From NCBI GenBank assembly GCA_964558485.1, contig CAZLED010000032.1:1-26679 (forward strand): a stretch of 26,679 bases of DNA. The letters are read 5' to 3'. A model generated the notes under the pieces. The model made no database searches. It saw nothing but the letters and a program-made list of their open reading frames with translations, and was not told the DNA's origin. The translations under genes and the position numbers were made by a program. The stretch is from UMGS1696 sp964558485. Its GTDB lineage: Bacteria; Bacillota; Clostridia; Oscillospirales; CAG-272. This document shows, piece by piece, positions 1-7,628 of this stretch. The first letter of the stretch is position 1. The number at the start of each line of letters is the position of its first letter.

Positions 1-116
1 TGTCGGGCAGCGATCAGGGCTGCAGCGTATTTGGGATAGCCGTTCCCCAGATTGGTGGGATCATTTCTGTCCCGACCGGCGTCGGTGATGCTGTCCCCTT
101 GGAATAAGATTTTCAT
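1..116 (-). CDS. GDSL/SGNH-family hydrolase, N-terminal fragment
   Basis: Only the first 38 codons are inside the window; the gene continues past base 1. The protein begins MKILFQGDSITDAGRD, which is block I of SGNH/GDSL hydrolases; the serine of GDS (residue 9) is the expected nucleophile. The following stretch with NGYPKY and an alanine-rich helix fits the start of the family fold. No signal peptide is visible, so the enzyme is probably cytoplasmic. The start is supported by GGAGGA at 124-129, seven bases upstream of the ATG. Family members are esterases, lipases or carbohydrate deacetylases, and the substrate cannot be told from this fragment. The gene is divergent from the cardiolipin synthase gene and has its own promoter at 183-211. 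Confidence 0.85.
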   Translation of the reverse strand, partial: MKILFQGDSITDAGRDRNDPTNLGNGYPKYAAALIAAR

Positions 117-182
117 ACGATTGTCCTCCATGATTGGTTATCTAAAGACGATGTTTTGTCGAAATAGCAGAACACCAAGGAT

Positions 183-211
183 AGTATAGCACAAAACTTT
201 GCAAAAAACAA
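183..211 (-). promoter_or_regulatory. Predicted promoter for the GDSL hydrolase gene
   Basis: On the minus strand the sequence reads TTGTTT (206-211), a 17-base spacer, then TATACT (183-188), with TG one base ahead of the -10 box. It lies about 70 bases upstream of the ATG and is back to back with the cls promoter. Confidence 0.6.
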
Positions 212-222
212 GAGGAAATCAC

Positions 223-251
223 TTGACTTTTTCCGCAGAATCGTGTATGAT
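223..251 (+). promoter_or_regulatory. Predicted promoter for cls
   Basis: TTGACT (223-228), a 17-base spacer and TATGAT (246-251) form a near-consensus sigma-A promoter about 80 bases upstream of the cls ATG. Confidence 0.7.
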
Positions 252-330
252 AATAGTAGCATAATGGGGACTTTTTTTGTTGTCTCCATACTGTGTTCTC
301 TCTCTCTGGAAAAGGAACAGAATGTAAACT

Positions 331-1908
331 ATGGCAAAAAATCAAAAACGAAAAAGTCACAATATCCTACGTCCCTTGATCAAGCTGCTGTTCAGCCGGG
401 TCGTGCTGGTGGGCCTGTTGATCGTCGTACAGATCGTATTGATCGCTGTATGGATCCTGCGCTTCACGGAGCATTACTACATCTTGGTATCCATCTCCTC
501 GGTGATCTCCTTTTTGGGTGCCTGCCATGTGATCAGCACCGACTTCAATCCAGGCTACAAGATCGCATGGATCGTGATCGTGTTTTTGTTCCAGCCGGTA
601 GGCGTAGGTATGTACTATATTTTCAGTGCCAATACGCTGTCCAAAAAAGTGAAGCTGACCATGAGCCGGATCACCTCCATCACCGAATCCCTGAAGGAAG
701 ACCGGTCGGATGTGCTGCGTCAACTGTATGCTGAAAATCCGGATGCCGGACGACAGGCTGCCTATATGGATCGCATGAGTATGTGTCCGCCGTATCAAAA
801 TACGGAAACGGCATATTATCCCACAGGTGAGGCTTTTTTAGACGCACTGCTTCCGGAGCTGGAAAAGGCAGAGCATTATATCTTCTTGGAATATTTCATC
901 ATTGGTCACGGCAAAATGTGGGAATCGATCCGCCAGGTGCTGGTGCAAAAAGCGGCAGCAGGCGTAGACGTCCGTGTGATCTATGACGATTTCGGCAGCA
1001 TCACCCGACTGAGCCGCCAATATCCCAAGGAACTGCAGGAGTACGGGATCCAATGCCATGTGTTCCACCCATTTGTGCCTGTGCTGGATGCCAGACAAAA
1101 CAACCGGGACCACCGGAAGATCTGTGTCATCGATGGCCACACAGCTTTTACCGGTGGCGTCAATATTGCCGATGAATATATCAACGAGACCCATCCGCAC
1201 GGCTATTGGAAGGACAATGCCGTCCTGGTACGTGGGGAAGCAGCCTGGAGCTTTACCCTTATGTTCCTGACCATGTGGGAATATCTGGACAAGCCCTCGG
1301 TCAGACCCGATGAAAACAGCTACGAACAATTCCGTCCGGCCATCCGCCAGGTACCCACGGGGCAGGGCATCGTGCAGCCATATACCGACAATCCCCTGGA
1401 CAACGAACCGGTGGGTGAAAATATCTACTTGCATATGCTGTATCAGGCCACAAAGTATGTTTGGATCACCACGCCGTACCTGATCATCGACGAACAGATG
1501 AAGCAGGCTCTGTGCTGTGCAGCCAGAAGCGGCGTGGATGTGCGGATCATCACACCCGGGATCCCGGACAAAAAGACCATCAACGAGACTACAAAGTCTT
1601 ACTACAAGTACCTGTTGGAAAACGGTGTGCGGGTATATGAATATACCCCCGGTTTCGTACACGCCAAGACCTTTGTCTGCGACGATCTGTACGCCACCGT
1701 GGGTAGTGTAAATCTGGATTTCCGCAGCCTCTTTCTCCATTTCGAGTGCGGTGTGTGGATGTATAAAACGCCTGTGATCCAGGATATCAAGACCGACTGT
1801 CAGCATATGCTGGCCGCCAGCCAAGAGATCCACTTGGAGGACTGTAAGGTCCCTTTTCTGCGGCGCCTGTATCGCTGCATTCTGGACATCATCGCACCCA
1901 TGCTGTGA
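331..1908 (+). CDS. cls: Cardiolipin synthase (phospholipase D family)
   Basis: A 525-residue membrane enzyme that makes cardiolipin by phosphatidyl transfer between two phosphatidylglycerol molecules. Two phospholipase D HKD motifs are present: H261-x-K263-xxxx-D268 followed by GGVN, and H444-x-K446-xxxx-D451 followed by GSVN. Both are intact. The N-terminus is basic and then holds about three hydrophobic segments (roughly residues 18-44, 49-68 and 78-98), one more than the usual two-segment anchor. Length fits the Bacillota Cls family (about 480-520). The start codon has a modest AAGGA 14 bases upstream. The gene has its own promoter and its TGA stop touches the stop of the convergent trmL gene, with no terminator between. 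A different PLD-type phosphatidyltransferase is possible but less likely. Confidence 0.93.
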   Translation: MAKNQKRKSHNILRPLIKLLFSRVVLVGLLIVVQIVLIAVWILRFTEHYYILVSISSVISFLGACHVISTDFNPGYKIAWIVIVFLFQPVGVGMYYIFSANTLSKKVKLTMSRITSITESLKEDRSDVLRQLYAENPDAGRQAAYMDRMSMCPPYQNTETAYYPTGEAFLDALLPELEKAEHYIFLEYFIIGHGKMWESIRQVLVQKAAAGVDVRVIYDDFGSITRLSRQYPKELQEYGIQCHVFHPFVPVLDARQNNRDHRKICVIDGHTAFTGGVNIADEYINETHPHGYWKDNAVLVRGEAAWSFTLMFLTMWEYLDKPSVRPDENSYEQFRPAIRQVPTGQGIVQPYTDNPLDNEPVGENIYLHMLYQATKYVWITTPYLIIDEQMKQALCCAARSGVDVRIITPGIPDKKTINETTKSYYKYLLENGVRVYEYTPGFVHAKTFVCDDLYATVGSVNLDFRSLFLHFECGVWMYKTPVIQDIKTDCQHMLAASQEIHLEDCKVPFLRRLYRCILDIIAPML

Positions 1909-2406
1909 TCATTTCTCCGTGAGATAATCCGATCCCAGCTGCTGCATGGGAAAGTCATGCTGCCGCAGTACCTCATATACCGCAATGGCGACCGAGTTGG
2001 ACAGATTCAGACTCCGCAGGGATTCTCGCATGGGGATCCGTACGCAGTGATCCAGATGTTCCTGCAATAGATCCTCCGGCAACCCGGCCGTTTCCTTGCC
2101 GAACATGATGTAAGCCGGCAACGGATAGTCCACTTCCGTGTACGCACGGGGTGCCTTGGTGGTGAAGTAATACACAGCCGCCTCCGGATTCCGTGCATAG
2201 AAATCGGCCAGATCCTCATAGTAGGTGATGTCCAGCAAATGCCAATAGTCCAGCCCGGCACGCTTGAGCTTGCGGTCATCGATGGTGAATCCCATGGGTT
2301 TGATGATGTGCAGAGAGGCACCGGTGGCCGCACAGGTACGCGCGATGTTGCCGGTGTTCTGGGGGATCTCCGGCTGGTGGAGTACAATGTTGAGAAGGGA
2401 AGACAA
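1909..2406 (-). CDS. trmL: tRNA (cytidine/uridine-34 2'-O)-methyltransferase TrmL
   Basis: A 165-residue SPOUT methyltransferase of the TrmL/CspR group, which methylates the wobble ribose of tRNA-Leu anticodons with SAM as donor. Family blocks seen are VLHQPEIPQNTGNIART near the N-terminus, FGKETAGLP (about 102-110), and SLNLSNS (about 132-138), which form the trefoil-knot SAM site. I place the start at a TTG (2404-2406), because the protein then begins MSSLLNIVLHQ, matching where homologues start, and AAGGA (2417-2421) sits 10 bases upstream. The only upstream in-frame ATG (2467-2469) lies inside the -35 box of the gene's own promoter, so it cannot be in the transcript. The gene is divergent from secA. 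Confidence 0.92.
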   Translation of the reverse strand: MSSLLNIVLHQPEIPQNTGNIARTCAATGASLHIIKPMGFTIDDRKLKRAGLDYWHLLDITYYEDLADFYARNPEAAVYYFTTKAPRAYTEVDYPLPAYIMFGKETAGLPEDLLQEHLDHCVRIPMRESLRSLNLSNSVAIAVYEVLRQHDFPMQQLGSDYLTEK

Positions 2407-2416
2407 AAATAACACG

Positions 2417-2421
2417 TCCTT
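2417..2421 (-). promoter_or_regulatory. Ribosome binding site deciding the TTG start of trmL
   Basis: Minus-strand AAGGA lies 10 bases before the TTG at 2406. No other start codon downstream of the promoter restores the conserved N-terminus. Confidence 0.7.
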
Positions 2422-2440
2422 TCGATTCGATCTGTCTGAT

Positions 2441-2469
2441 ATTATATCGCAAGAAACGGCGTTTGGCAA
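2441..2469 (-). promoter_or_regulatory. Predicted promoter for trmL
   Basis: Minus strand TTGCCA (2464-2469), a 17-base spacer and a perfect TATAAT (2441-2446). It leaves a leader of roughly 30 bases before the TTG start. Confidence 0.75.
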
Positions 2470-2541
2470 GTTTTTTGCAAAAAAAGTTGCTGTGAAGCAA
2501 TAAATTTACAATTACAACTACCAATCTACATAAAAAAGTAG

Positions 2542-2547
2542 TATAAT
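2542..2547 (+). promoter_or_regulatory. Predicted -10 box for secA
   Basis: TATAAT at 2542-2547 lies 75 bases upstream of the secA ATG in an AT-rich stretch. No convincing -35 box is found at the usual distance, so the call rests on the -10 box alone. Confidence 0.45.
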
Positions 2548-2621
2548 AATACGGATAACGTATTAGCAAACCCAAAACCAAAAACTATAAAAACAATAGA
2601 GGAGTATGCGCTGGTCGAACA

Positions 2622-5402
2622 ATGCCGGTGCAAAACAGTGTAATGGGACTGATAACGAATATTTTTGGTACCTACAGTGACCGTCAAATCAAGAAAATCA
2701 TGCCGCAGGTCAACCGGATCAATGCCTTGGCAGACACATATAAACGGATGAGCGATGCCGAAATGGCACAGATGACCGACAAGTTCAAGGCAAGATTGGC
2801 CGGCACCGAAACCTTAGACGATATCCTGCCGGATGCATTTGCACTGGCCAGAGAAGCGGCTGACCGTGTGCTGGGCAAGCGTCCCTTTGACGTACAGCTC
2901 ATGGGTGGTATCCTGCTGCACCAGGGTCGTATCACCGAAATGAAAACCGGTGAAGGCAAGACCATCGTGGCAGCGCTGCCGTCTTACCTGAATGCCCTGT
3001 CCGGCAAAGGCGTGCACGTGGTCACCGTCAACGAATACCTGGCAAGAGTGGGCTGCGAAGAGATCGGTCGTGTCCATGAGTTCCTGGGCTTGACCACCGG
3101 TCTGGTAGAGCATGACCAAAAGAAGCCGGATAAGCAGAAGGCATACAACTGCGACATCACCTACGGCACCAACAATGAATTCGGCTTTGACTACCTGCGG
3201 GACAACATGGTGACCTACGCCAACCAGCGGGTACAGAGAGGTCACAACTTTGCCATTGTGGACGAGGTGGACTCTATCCTGATCGACGAAGCCAGAACAC
3301 CGCTGATCATCTCCGGTCAGGGCAGCGACGTGAATATGCTGTACGATATGGCCAATCGCTTCGTACGTGGGCTGACCAAGTTCGTCATCAAGGAGCTGGA
3401 CCGCAAGGAAGACCACGATGACGTAGACGCTGACTATATCGTAGACGAAAAGGCAAAGAGCACCACGCTGACCAAATCCGGTGTGGAAAAGGCAGAGAAG
3501 TATTTCGGCCTGCAAAACCTTTCCGATCCCGAAAACGCCGAGATTTCTCACCACATCTACCAGGCGCTGAAGGCCTATGGTATCATGACCAGAGACATCG
3601 ACTACGTGGTCAAGGACAATGAGGTGCTGATCGTGGACTCCTTCACCGGTCGTATCATGCCCGGCAGACGGTTTTCCGATGGTCTGCACCAGGCGATCGA
3701 AGCCAAGGAAGGCGTAAAGATCCAGAAGGAAAACCGCACCATCGCCACCATCACCTTCCAGAACTATTTCCGTATGTACAGCAAGCTGTCCGGTATGACC
3801 GGTACCGCTCTGTCCGAAGAAAACGAATTCCGTGAGATCTACAACCTGGACGTGGTGGAAGTACCTACCAACCGTCCCATGATCCGTGTGGACCATCCGG
3901 ATGCTGTGTACAAGACCCGCAACGGCAAGTACAACGCCATCATCAAGCAGATCGAGGAATGCCACGAAAAGGGACAGCCGGTGCTGGTGGGTACGGTCTC
4001 CATCGAAAAGTCCGAGGAGCTGTCCCGGAAGCTGAAGGCGCATGGAATTGCCCATACCGTGCTGAACGCTAAGTATCACGAAAAAGAAGCCGACATCGTT
4101 GCCCAGGCCGGTAAGCTGGGTGCCGTGACCATTTCTACCAACATGGCAGGCCGTGGTACGGACATCCTGCTGGGTGGTAACGCCGAATACCTGGCAAAGG
4201 CACAGATGCGGAAGGAAGAATACGAAGAAGCCATGATCGCTCTGGCAACCGGTTCCTCGCAGTCCGTATCGGAAGAGGTTATGGAAGCCAGAAAGCACTT
4301 CAAGGAACTGTACAAGCAGTACGAAGACGAGATCCGTCCGGAAGCCGAAAAGGTAAGAGCCGCCGGTGGTCTGTTCGTCATCGGTACCGAGCGGCACGAA
4401 TCCCGTCGTATCGACAACCAGCTCCGTGGTCGTTCCGGCCGTCAGGGTGACCCCGGTGAATCCCGGTTCTTCCTGTCCTTCGAGGATGACCTGATGCGTC
4501 TGTTTGGTTCTGACCGGATCGCCGGCGTGGTAGACAAGCTGGGTCTGGAAGAAGACCAGGCCATCGACGCCAAGATCCTGTCCGGCTCCATCGAATCGGC
4601 CCAGAAGAAGCTGGAAGACCAGAACTTCAACCGTCGTAAGAACGTGCTTGCCTACGACGACGTCATGAACCAGCAGCGTACCGTGATCTATAACCAGCGG
4701 TCTGAGGTGCTGGATAACGGCGACCTGAAGGACAAGATCCGTGGTATGATCGCTTCCTCTATCAAGGATGCCGTAGCAAGCTCTCTCCACGAAGACGATA
4801 TGTCCGCATGGGATTTGCCCGGCCTGAAGAACAGCTACATGGGTCTGCTGTGTACACCCGATGATTTCGAGAATATGACCGGCGAACCGGCTGCCATCCG
4901 TGCGGAGATCGAAAAGACCTTGCTGGATCGGGCAGAAGAGCTGTATCATAAGAAGGAAACCGAACTGTTCGGCGAAGAGCAGATGCGGGAGATCGAGCGG
5001 ATCATTCTGCTGCAGAACGTAGACAAGAAGTGGATGGATCACCTGGAAGCTATGGACTCTTTGATGGAGACCATCGGTCTGCAGGCCTATGCACAGCGAA
5101 ACCCCATCTCCGAATATCGTCTGGTGGGTGCCGATATGTTTGACGAAATGGTGCTGGAGATCCGGAACGATACCGTTCGTATGCTGCTCTCCGTAATACC
5201 GAGACCCCAGACAGAGCTCAAGCGTGTGGAAGTAGCCAAGCCCGTATCCGAAGGCTTTGCCGGTGGAGAAGCCCAAGCCTCTCCCAAAAAGCCTGTTGTG
5301 AATAAGGATAAGGTCGGCCGGAACGATCCCTGTCCCTGCGGCAGCGGTAAGAAGTACAAAAAGTGCTGCGGTGCCGGTCTGGGCGATTCTGAGGAAGACT
5401 GA
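2622..5402 (+). CDS. secA: Preprotein translocase ATPase SecA
   Basis: The motor that drives unfolded preproteins through SecYEG using ATP. The 926-residue protein has Walker A GEGKT at 110-114, Walker B DEVD at 214-217 followed by SILIDEARTPLI, the motif NMAGRGTDILLGG in the second helicase domain, the arginine-finger stretch LRGRSGRQGDPGESRF, the helical scaffold/wing region, and a C-terminal zinc-binding tail with cysteines at 904, 906, 915 and 916 (CPC...KKCC). Length is usual. The start is uncertain: AGAGGAG at 2598-2604 is 17 bases from this ATG, which is long. The in-frame ATG at 2643 gives MGLITNIFGTYSDR, which aligns best with typical SecA starts but has only a weak GGTG upstream. 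First gene of a likely three-gene transcript ending at 7547. Confidence 0.98.
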   Translation: MPVQNSVMGLITNIFGTYSDRQIKKIMPQVNRINALADTYKRMSDAEMAQMTDKFKARLAGTETLDDILPDAFALAREAADRVLGKRPFDVQLMGGILLHQGRITEMKTGEGKTIVAALPSYLNALSGKGVHVVTVNEYLARVGCEEIGRVHEFLGLTTGLVEHDQKKPDKQKAYNCDITYGTNNEFGFDYLRDNMVTYANQRVQRGHNFAIVDEVDSILIDEARTPLIISGQGSDVNMLYDMANRFVRGLTKFVIKELDRKEDHDDVDADYIVDEKAKSTTLTKSGVEKAEKYFGLQNLSDPENAEISHHIYQALKAYGIMTRDIDYVVKDNEVLIVDSFTGRIMPGRRFSDGLHQAIEAKEGVKIQKENRTIATITFQNYFRMYSKLSGMTGTALSEENEFREIYNLDVVEVPTNRPMIRVDHPDAVYKTRNGKYNAIIKQIEECHEKGQPVLVGTVSIEKSEELSRKLKAHGIAHTVLNAKYHEKEADIVAQAGKLGAVTISTNMAGRGTDILLGGNAEYLAKAQMRKEEYEEAMIALATGSSQSVSEEVMEARKHFKELYKQYEDEIRPEAEKVRAAGGLFVIGTERHESRRIDNQLRGRSGRQGDPGESRFFLSFEDDLMRLFGSDRIAGVVDKLGLEEDQAIDAKILSGSIESAQKKLEDQNFNRRKNVLAYDDVMNQQRTVIYNQRSEVLDNGDLKDKIRGMIASSIKDAVASSLHEDDMSAWDLPGLKNSYMGLLCTPDDFENMTGEPAAIRAEIEKTLLDRAEELYHKKETELFGEEQMREIERIILLQNVDKKWMDHLEAMDSLMETIGLQAYAQRNPISEYRLVGADMFDEMVLEIRNDTVRMLLSVIPRPQTELKRVEVAKPVSEGFAGGEAQASPKKPVVNKDKVGRNDPCPCGSGKKYKKCCGAGLGDSEED

Positions 5403-5407
5403 TCTCC

Positions 5408-6139
5408 ATGGGCTTTGGACTGTTACTATTCGGATATTTTTTGACCTTTGCCTTTACCATTTCACAAGCCTATTTCTTTGCGGATGTGATCGGGGCCCTG
5501 GTGATGCTGTATGCCTTCACCAAGCTGGCAGAGTATAATCGCTATTTCCGGGGTGCTGCCGGAGCTGGTGTGGTCTTTACCTTACTGGCTCTGGTGGCCG
5601 GTGTGCTGCTGTCCCTGCATAAGCTGGAAAACGGTGGCACGCTGGACACCCTTTTGGATAGCGCCAAGGCTTTGTCTGCCCTGGGGATGCACGTGTGTAT
5701 CCTGCTGGGTACCCGTGGGATCGCCTCCGGTGCAGAATGTCCGGGCCTTGCCGAAAAAGCCATGCGCAACCTGGTCATGAGTATCACATATTACGTGCTG
5801 TACTTTGGTACCATTTTGCTTTCGCTGTGGATTCCGGATGTGATCTCCTACGTGAGCCTGCTTGTGTACCTGTATTTCTGGGCGTGCATGATCGTTAATA
5901 TTCTGCTGTTCCATTCCTGCTTCGGTATGCTGTATCCGGCTGAAGGAGACCCTATGGAGAACCGCCGGTCCAAGATCCCGCTGTTCAACAAACTCAGCGA
6001 TGCCTTTGACCGGGTGGAAGACAAAAAGAACGCCTATCGGAAGCAGTCTATGGAGTTAGCGTTGGAGGAAGCCGAAAAAAAGGCAGCGGAGAAGACCAAA
6101 CGCCGTGGCACCAAAAAGAAAAAGACAAAAAAGAAATAA
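5408..6139 (+). CDS. Multi-pass membrane protein of unknown function, basic C-terminus
   Basis: I do not recognise this 243-residue protein. It has about five or six hydrophobic segments between residues 1 and 180, then a soluble tail with many charges that ends in a run of lysines and arginines (KTKRRGTKKKKTKKK). The tail suits binding to nucleic acid or acidic lipid on the cytoplasmic face, which is inference. It starts five bases after the secA stop, so it is probably translated from the same message, with GAGGAAG inside the end of secA as the likely binding site. Its N-terminus (MGFGLLLFGYF...DVIG) resembles that of the next gene. A role linked to secretion is possible from context only. 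Confidence 0.75.
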   Translation: MGFGLLLFGYFLTFAFTISQAYFFADVIGALVMLYAFTKLAEYNRYFRGAAGAGVVFTLLALVAGVLLSLHKLENGGTLDTLLDSAKALSALGMHVCILLGTRGIASGAECPGLAEKAMRNLVMSITYYVLYFGTILLSLWIPDVISYVSLLVYLYFWACMIVNILLFHSCFGMLYPAEGDPMENRRSKIPLFNKLSDAFDRVEDKKNAYRKQSMELALEEAEKKAAEKTKRRGTKKKKTKKK

Positions 6140-6149
6140 AGGAGAAAAT

Positions 6150-7502
6150 ATGGGGATCGGATATATTCTTGTGGGTTTTCTGTTCCTGATAAACCCCGTG
6201 GTCCACGTGTTGGACCTTTTACCGGACTGCATTGGTTTTTTCCTGATCATGAAGGGCCTGTCCCAGACAGCATTGTTTGTAGACCATCTGTCCGATGCCA
6301 GGGAAAAATTTGGAAAGCTGGCACTGATAGAGCTGGTGAAATTCTTTTCCATTCTGCTGTGGCCGTCCGTCTCTGACTCTGGGATGCTGCTGCTCACCTT
6401 TGTCTTTTCCATTTTGGAGCTGCTGTATTTTATTCCGGCAACCAAGGAACTGAAGGCAGGCTTTGACTTTGCCGGTCTGTGGTACCAGGGCGAAGCGGTC
6501 TATGCCAAAAAGGTACATAAAGGGAAGACAACGGAGCTTGGTGCACGTTGGCTGCGCTCTGCATGGGTGTTCTACGGCCTGCGTATCGCCTGTTCCATCG
6601 CACCGGAGTTGACCGCACTGCAGCTGTATGACTATGTAGGTACTGTCAATACGATATCTCTTCGCTATTCCGATTATAAGCCCTTCCTGTATGTCCTGTT
6701 AGGATTGGTCGTGGTGATCGTGGGTGTGGTCTGGTATGTGCGTACCTACCGGTACTGGAATGGCATTTGCAAGGATACGGCATTTGTCTCTCGTCTGCAG
6801 CAAAAATACAAACGGGACATCCTGCCAAGAAACGAACTGTTCTGTTCTATGCGTATGAAGAAGGTGTCCTATTGCTACCTGGCCGCCGTCGTGACTTCGC
6901 TGTTTTGCATTTTTGATGGCGTGAACGTGATGGTAGGTGCTATATCTGCCGGATTTCTGATTGCCGCAGCCCTGTGGATCGGCAAGGATGAGAAGCTGTC
7001 CTACGGTGTGATCCCCTTTGCCGTGATCCGTGCGGTTCTGTCCGTGTGGAACCTGATCCAGCAGATCCGGTATTTCAACGATTATCAAGTCGAAGCCGTG
7101 GAGTGGATCGACAAAGCCCACGATCGCTATTACGCTATGGCAGCTACGGAGACCATAGAGTACATCGTTGCCTTTGCCGGGCTGCTGCTGTTCCTGGTGG
7201 TGTATTGGCGTGCGATTCGGCTGCACCTGCAAACCTACCATGGCGACACCACCCATATGCAGTACCATATGCAGGATCGCAACCTGGAGCTGACCAATAT
7301 GGCAGGTTCCCAGCTGTTGCTGAATGCGGCATTGGCATTGGTGAATACCATCGTTGCCTGTGCGTACCGATATGCGTTGGTGGACGTTGCATCCATGGGC
7401 GTGATCTGCGTGATCATCACATTGTTGTGGATCGCACAAACCTACGCTGCCACCGCAAGGATCCGGGATGAGATCTATGCCCGTGTGTCCGGCGACATAT
7501 GA
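6150..7502 (+). CDS. Large multi-pass membrane protein of unknown function
   Basis: A 450-residue hydrophobic protein that I cannot assign. About ten hydrophobic segments are spread over the whole length, with charged loops around residues 120-150 and 215-240. The start at 6150 is chosen because AAGGAG sits just upstream and the product begins MGIGYILVGFLFLINP. An earlier in-frame ATG at 6105 lies within the lysine-rich 3' end of the previous gene and has no binding site. The first 30 residues align by eye with the start of the upstream membrane protein (MGxGxxLxG(F/Y) then DxIG), so the two are probably distant relatives. A strong terminator follows, closing the secA transcript. Confidence 0.75.
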   Translation: MGIGYILVGFLFLINPVVHVLDLLPDCIGFFLIMKGLSQTALFVDHLSDAREKFGKLALIELVKFFSILLWPSVSDSGMLLLTFVFSILELLYFIPATKELKAGFDFAGLWYQGEAVYAKKVHKGKTTELGARWLRSAWVFYGLRIACSIAPELTALQLYDYVGTVNTISLRYSDYKPFLYVLLGLVVVIVGVVWYVRTYRYWNGICKDTAFVSRLQQKYKRDILPRNELFCSMRMKKVSYCYLAAVVTSLFCIFDGVNVMVGAISAGFLIAAALWIGKDEKLSYGVIPFAVIRAVLSVWNLIQQIRYFNDYQVEAVEWIDKAHDRYYAMAATETIEYIVAFAGLLLFLVVYWRAIRLHLQTYHGDTTHMQYHMQDRNLELTNMAGSQLLLNAALALVNTIVACAYRYALVDVASMGVICVIITLLWIAQTYAATARIRDEIYARVSGDI

Positions 7503-7519
7503 AACGGTATACCCAAGAG

Positions 7520-7547
7520 GAGAGCATCTGCGGATGTTCTCTTTTTT
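7520..7547 (+). terminator. Rho-independent terminator of the secA transcript
   Basis: A 9-base-pair stem with one GU pair (7520-7528 with 7533-7541), loop TGCG, then six T residues. It lies 18 bases after the last stop. Confidence 0.88.
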
Positions 7548-7560
7548 CGTAAAAATTGTG

Positions 7561-7588
7561 ATTTTCCTCTTCCATTTTCGAGGAAAAT
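7561..7588. promoter_or_regulatory. Perfect inverted repeat over the GH42 promoter (candidate operator)
   Basis: ATTTTCCTC at 7561-7569 and GAGGAAAAT at 7580-7588 are exact reverse complements separated by 10 bases. The pair covers the -35 region and part of the spacer of the GH42 promoter, where a repressor dimer would block RNA polymerase. The regulator is unknown. Confidence 0.55.
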
Positions 7589-7598
7589 ATGGTATACT
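7570..7598 (+). promoter_or_regulatory. Predicted promoter for the GH42 gene
   Basis: A good TATACT (7593-7598) is preceded by TGG, an extended -10 element. The -35 hexamer at 17 bases is only TTCCAT (7570-7575), so activity probably relies on the extended -10. Confidence 0.6.
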
Positions 7599-7628
7599 AT
7601 AGCCAAAGCTACCTTTTGGAGGTTTAAT

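Noticed and set aside
2606..2680. 24-codon frame overlapping the secA start as a leader peptide gene
   Set aside because: Its ribosome site is only one base from the ATG, too close to work normally. Kept as a low-interest finding, not called as a gene.
2814..5276. 820-codon open frame antisense to secA
   Set aside because: It mirrors secA in the opposite strand, has no ribosome site, and its product shows no domain. Similar long antisense frames at 15742-17538 and 23241-25025 have the same cause: biased codon use of highly expressed genes.
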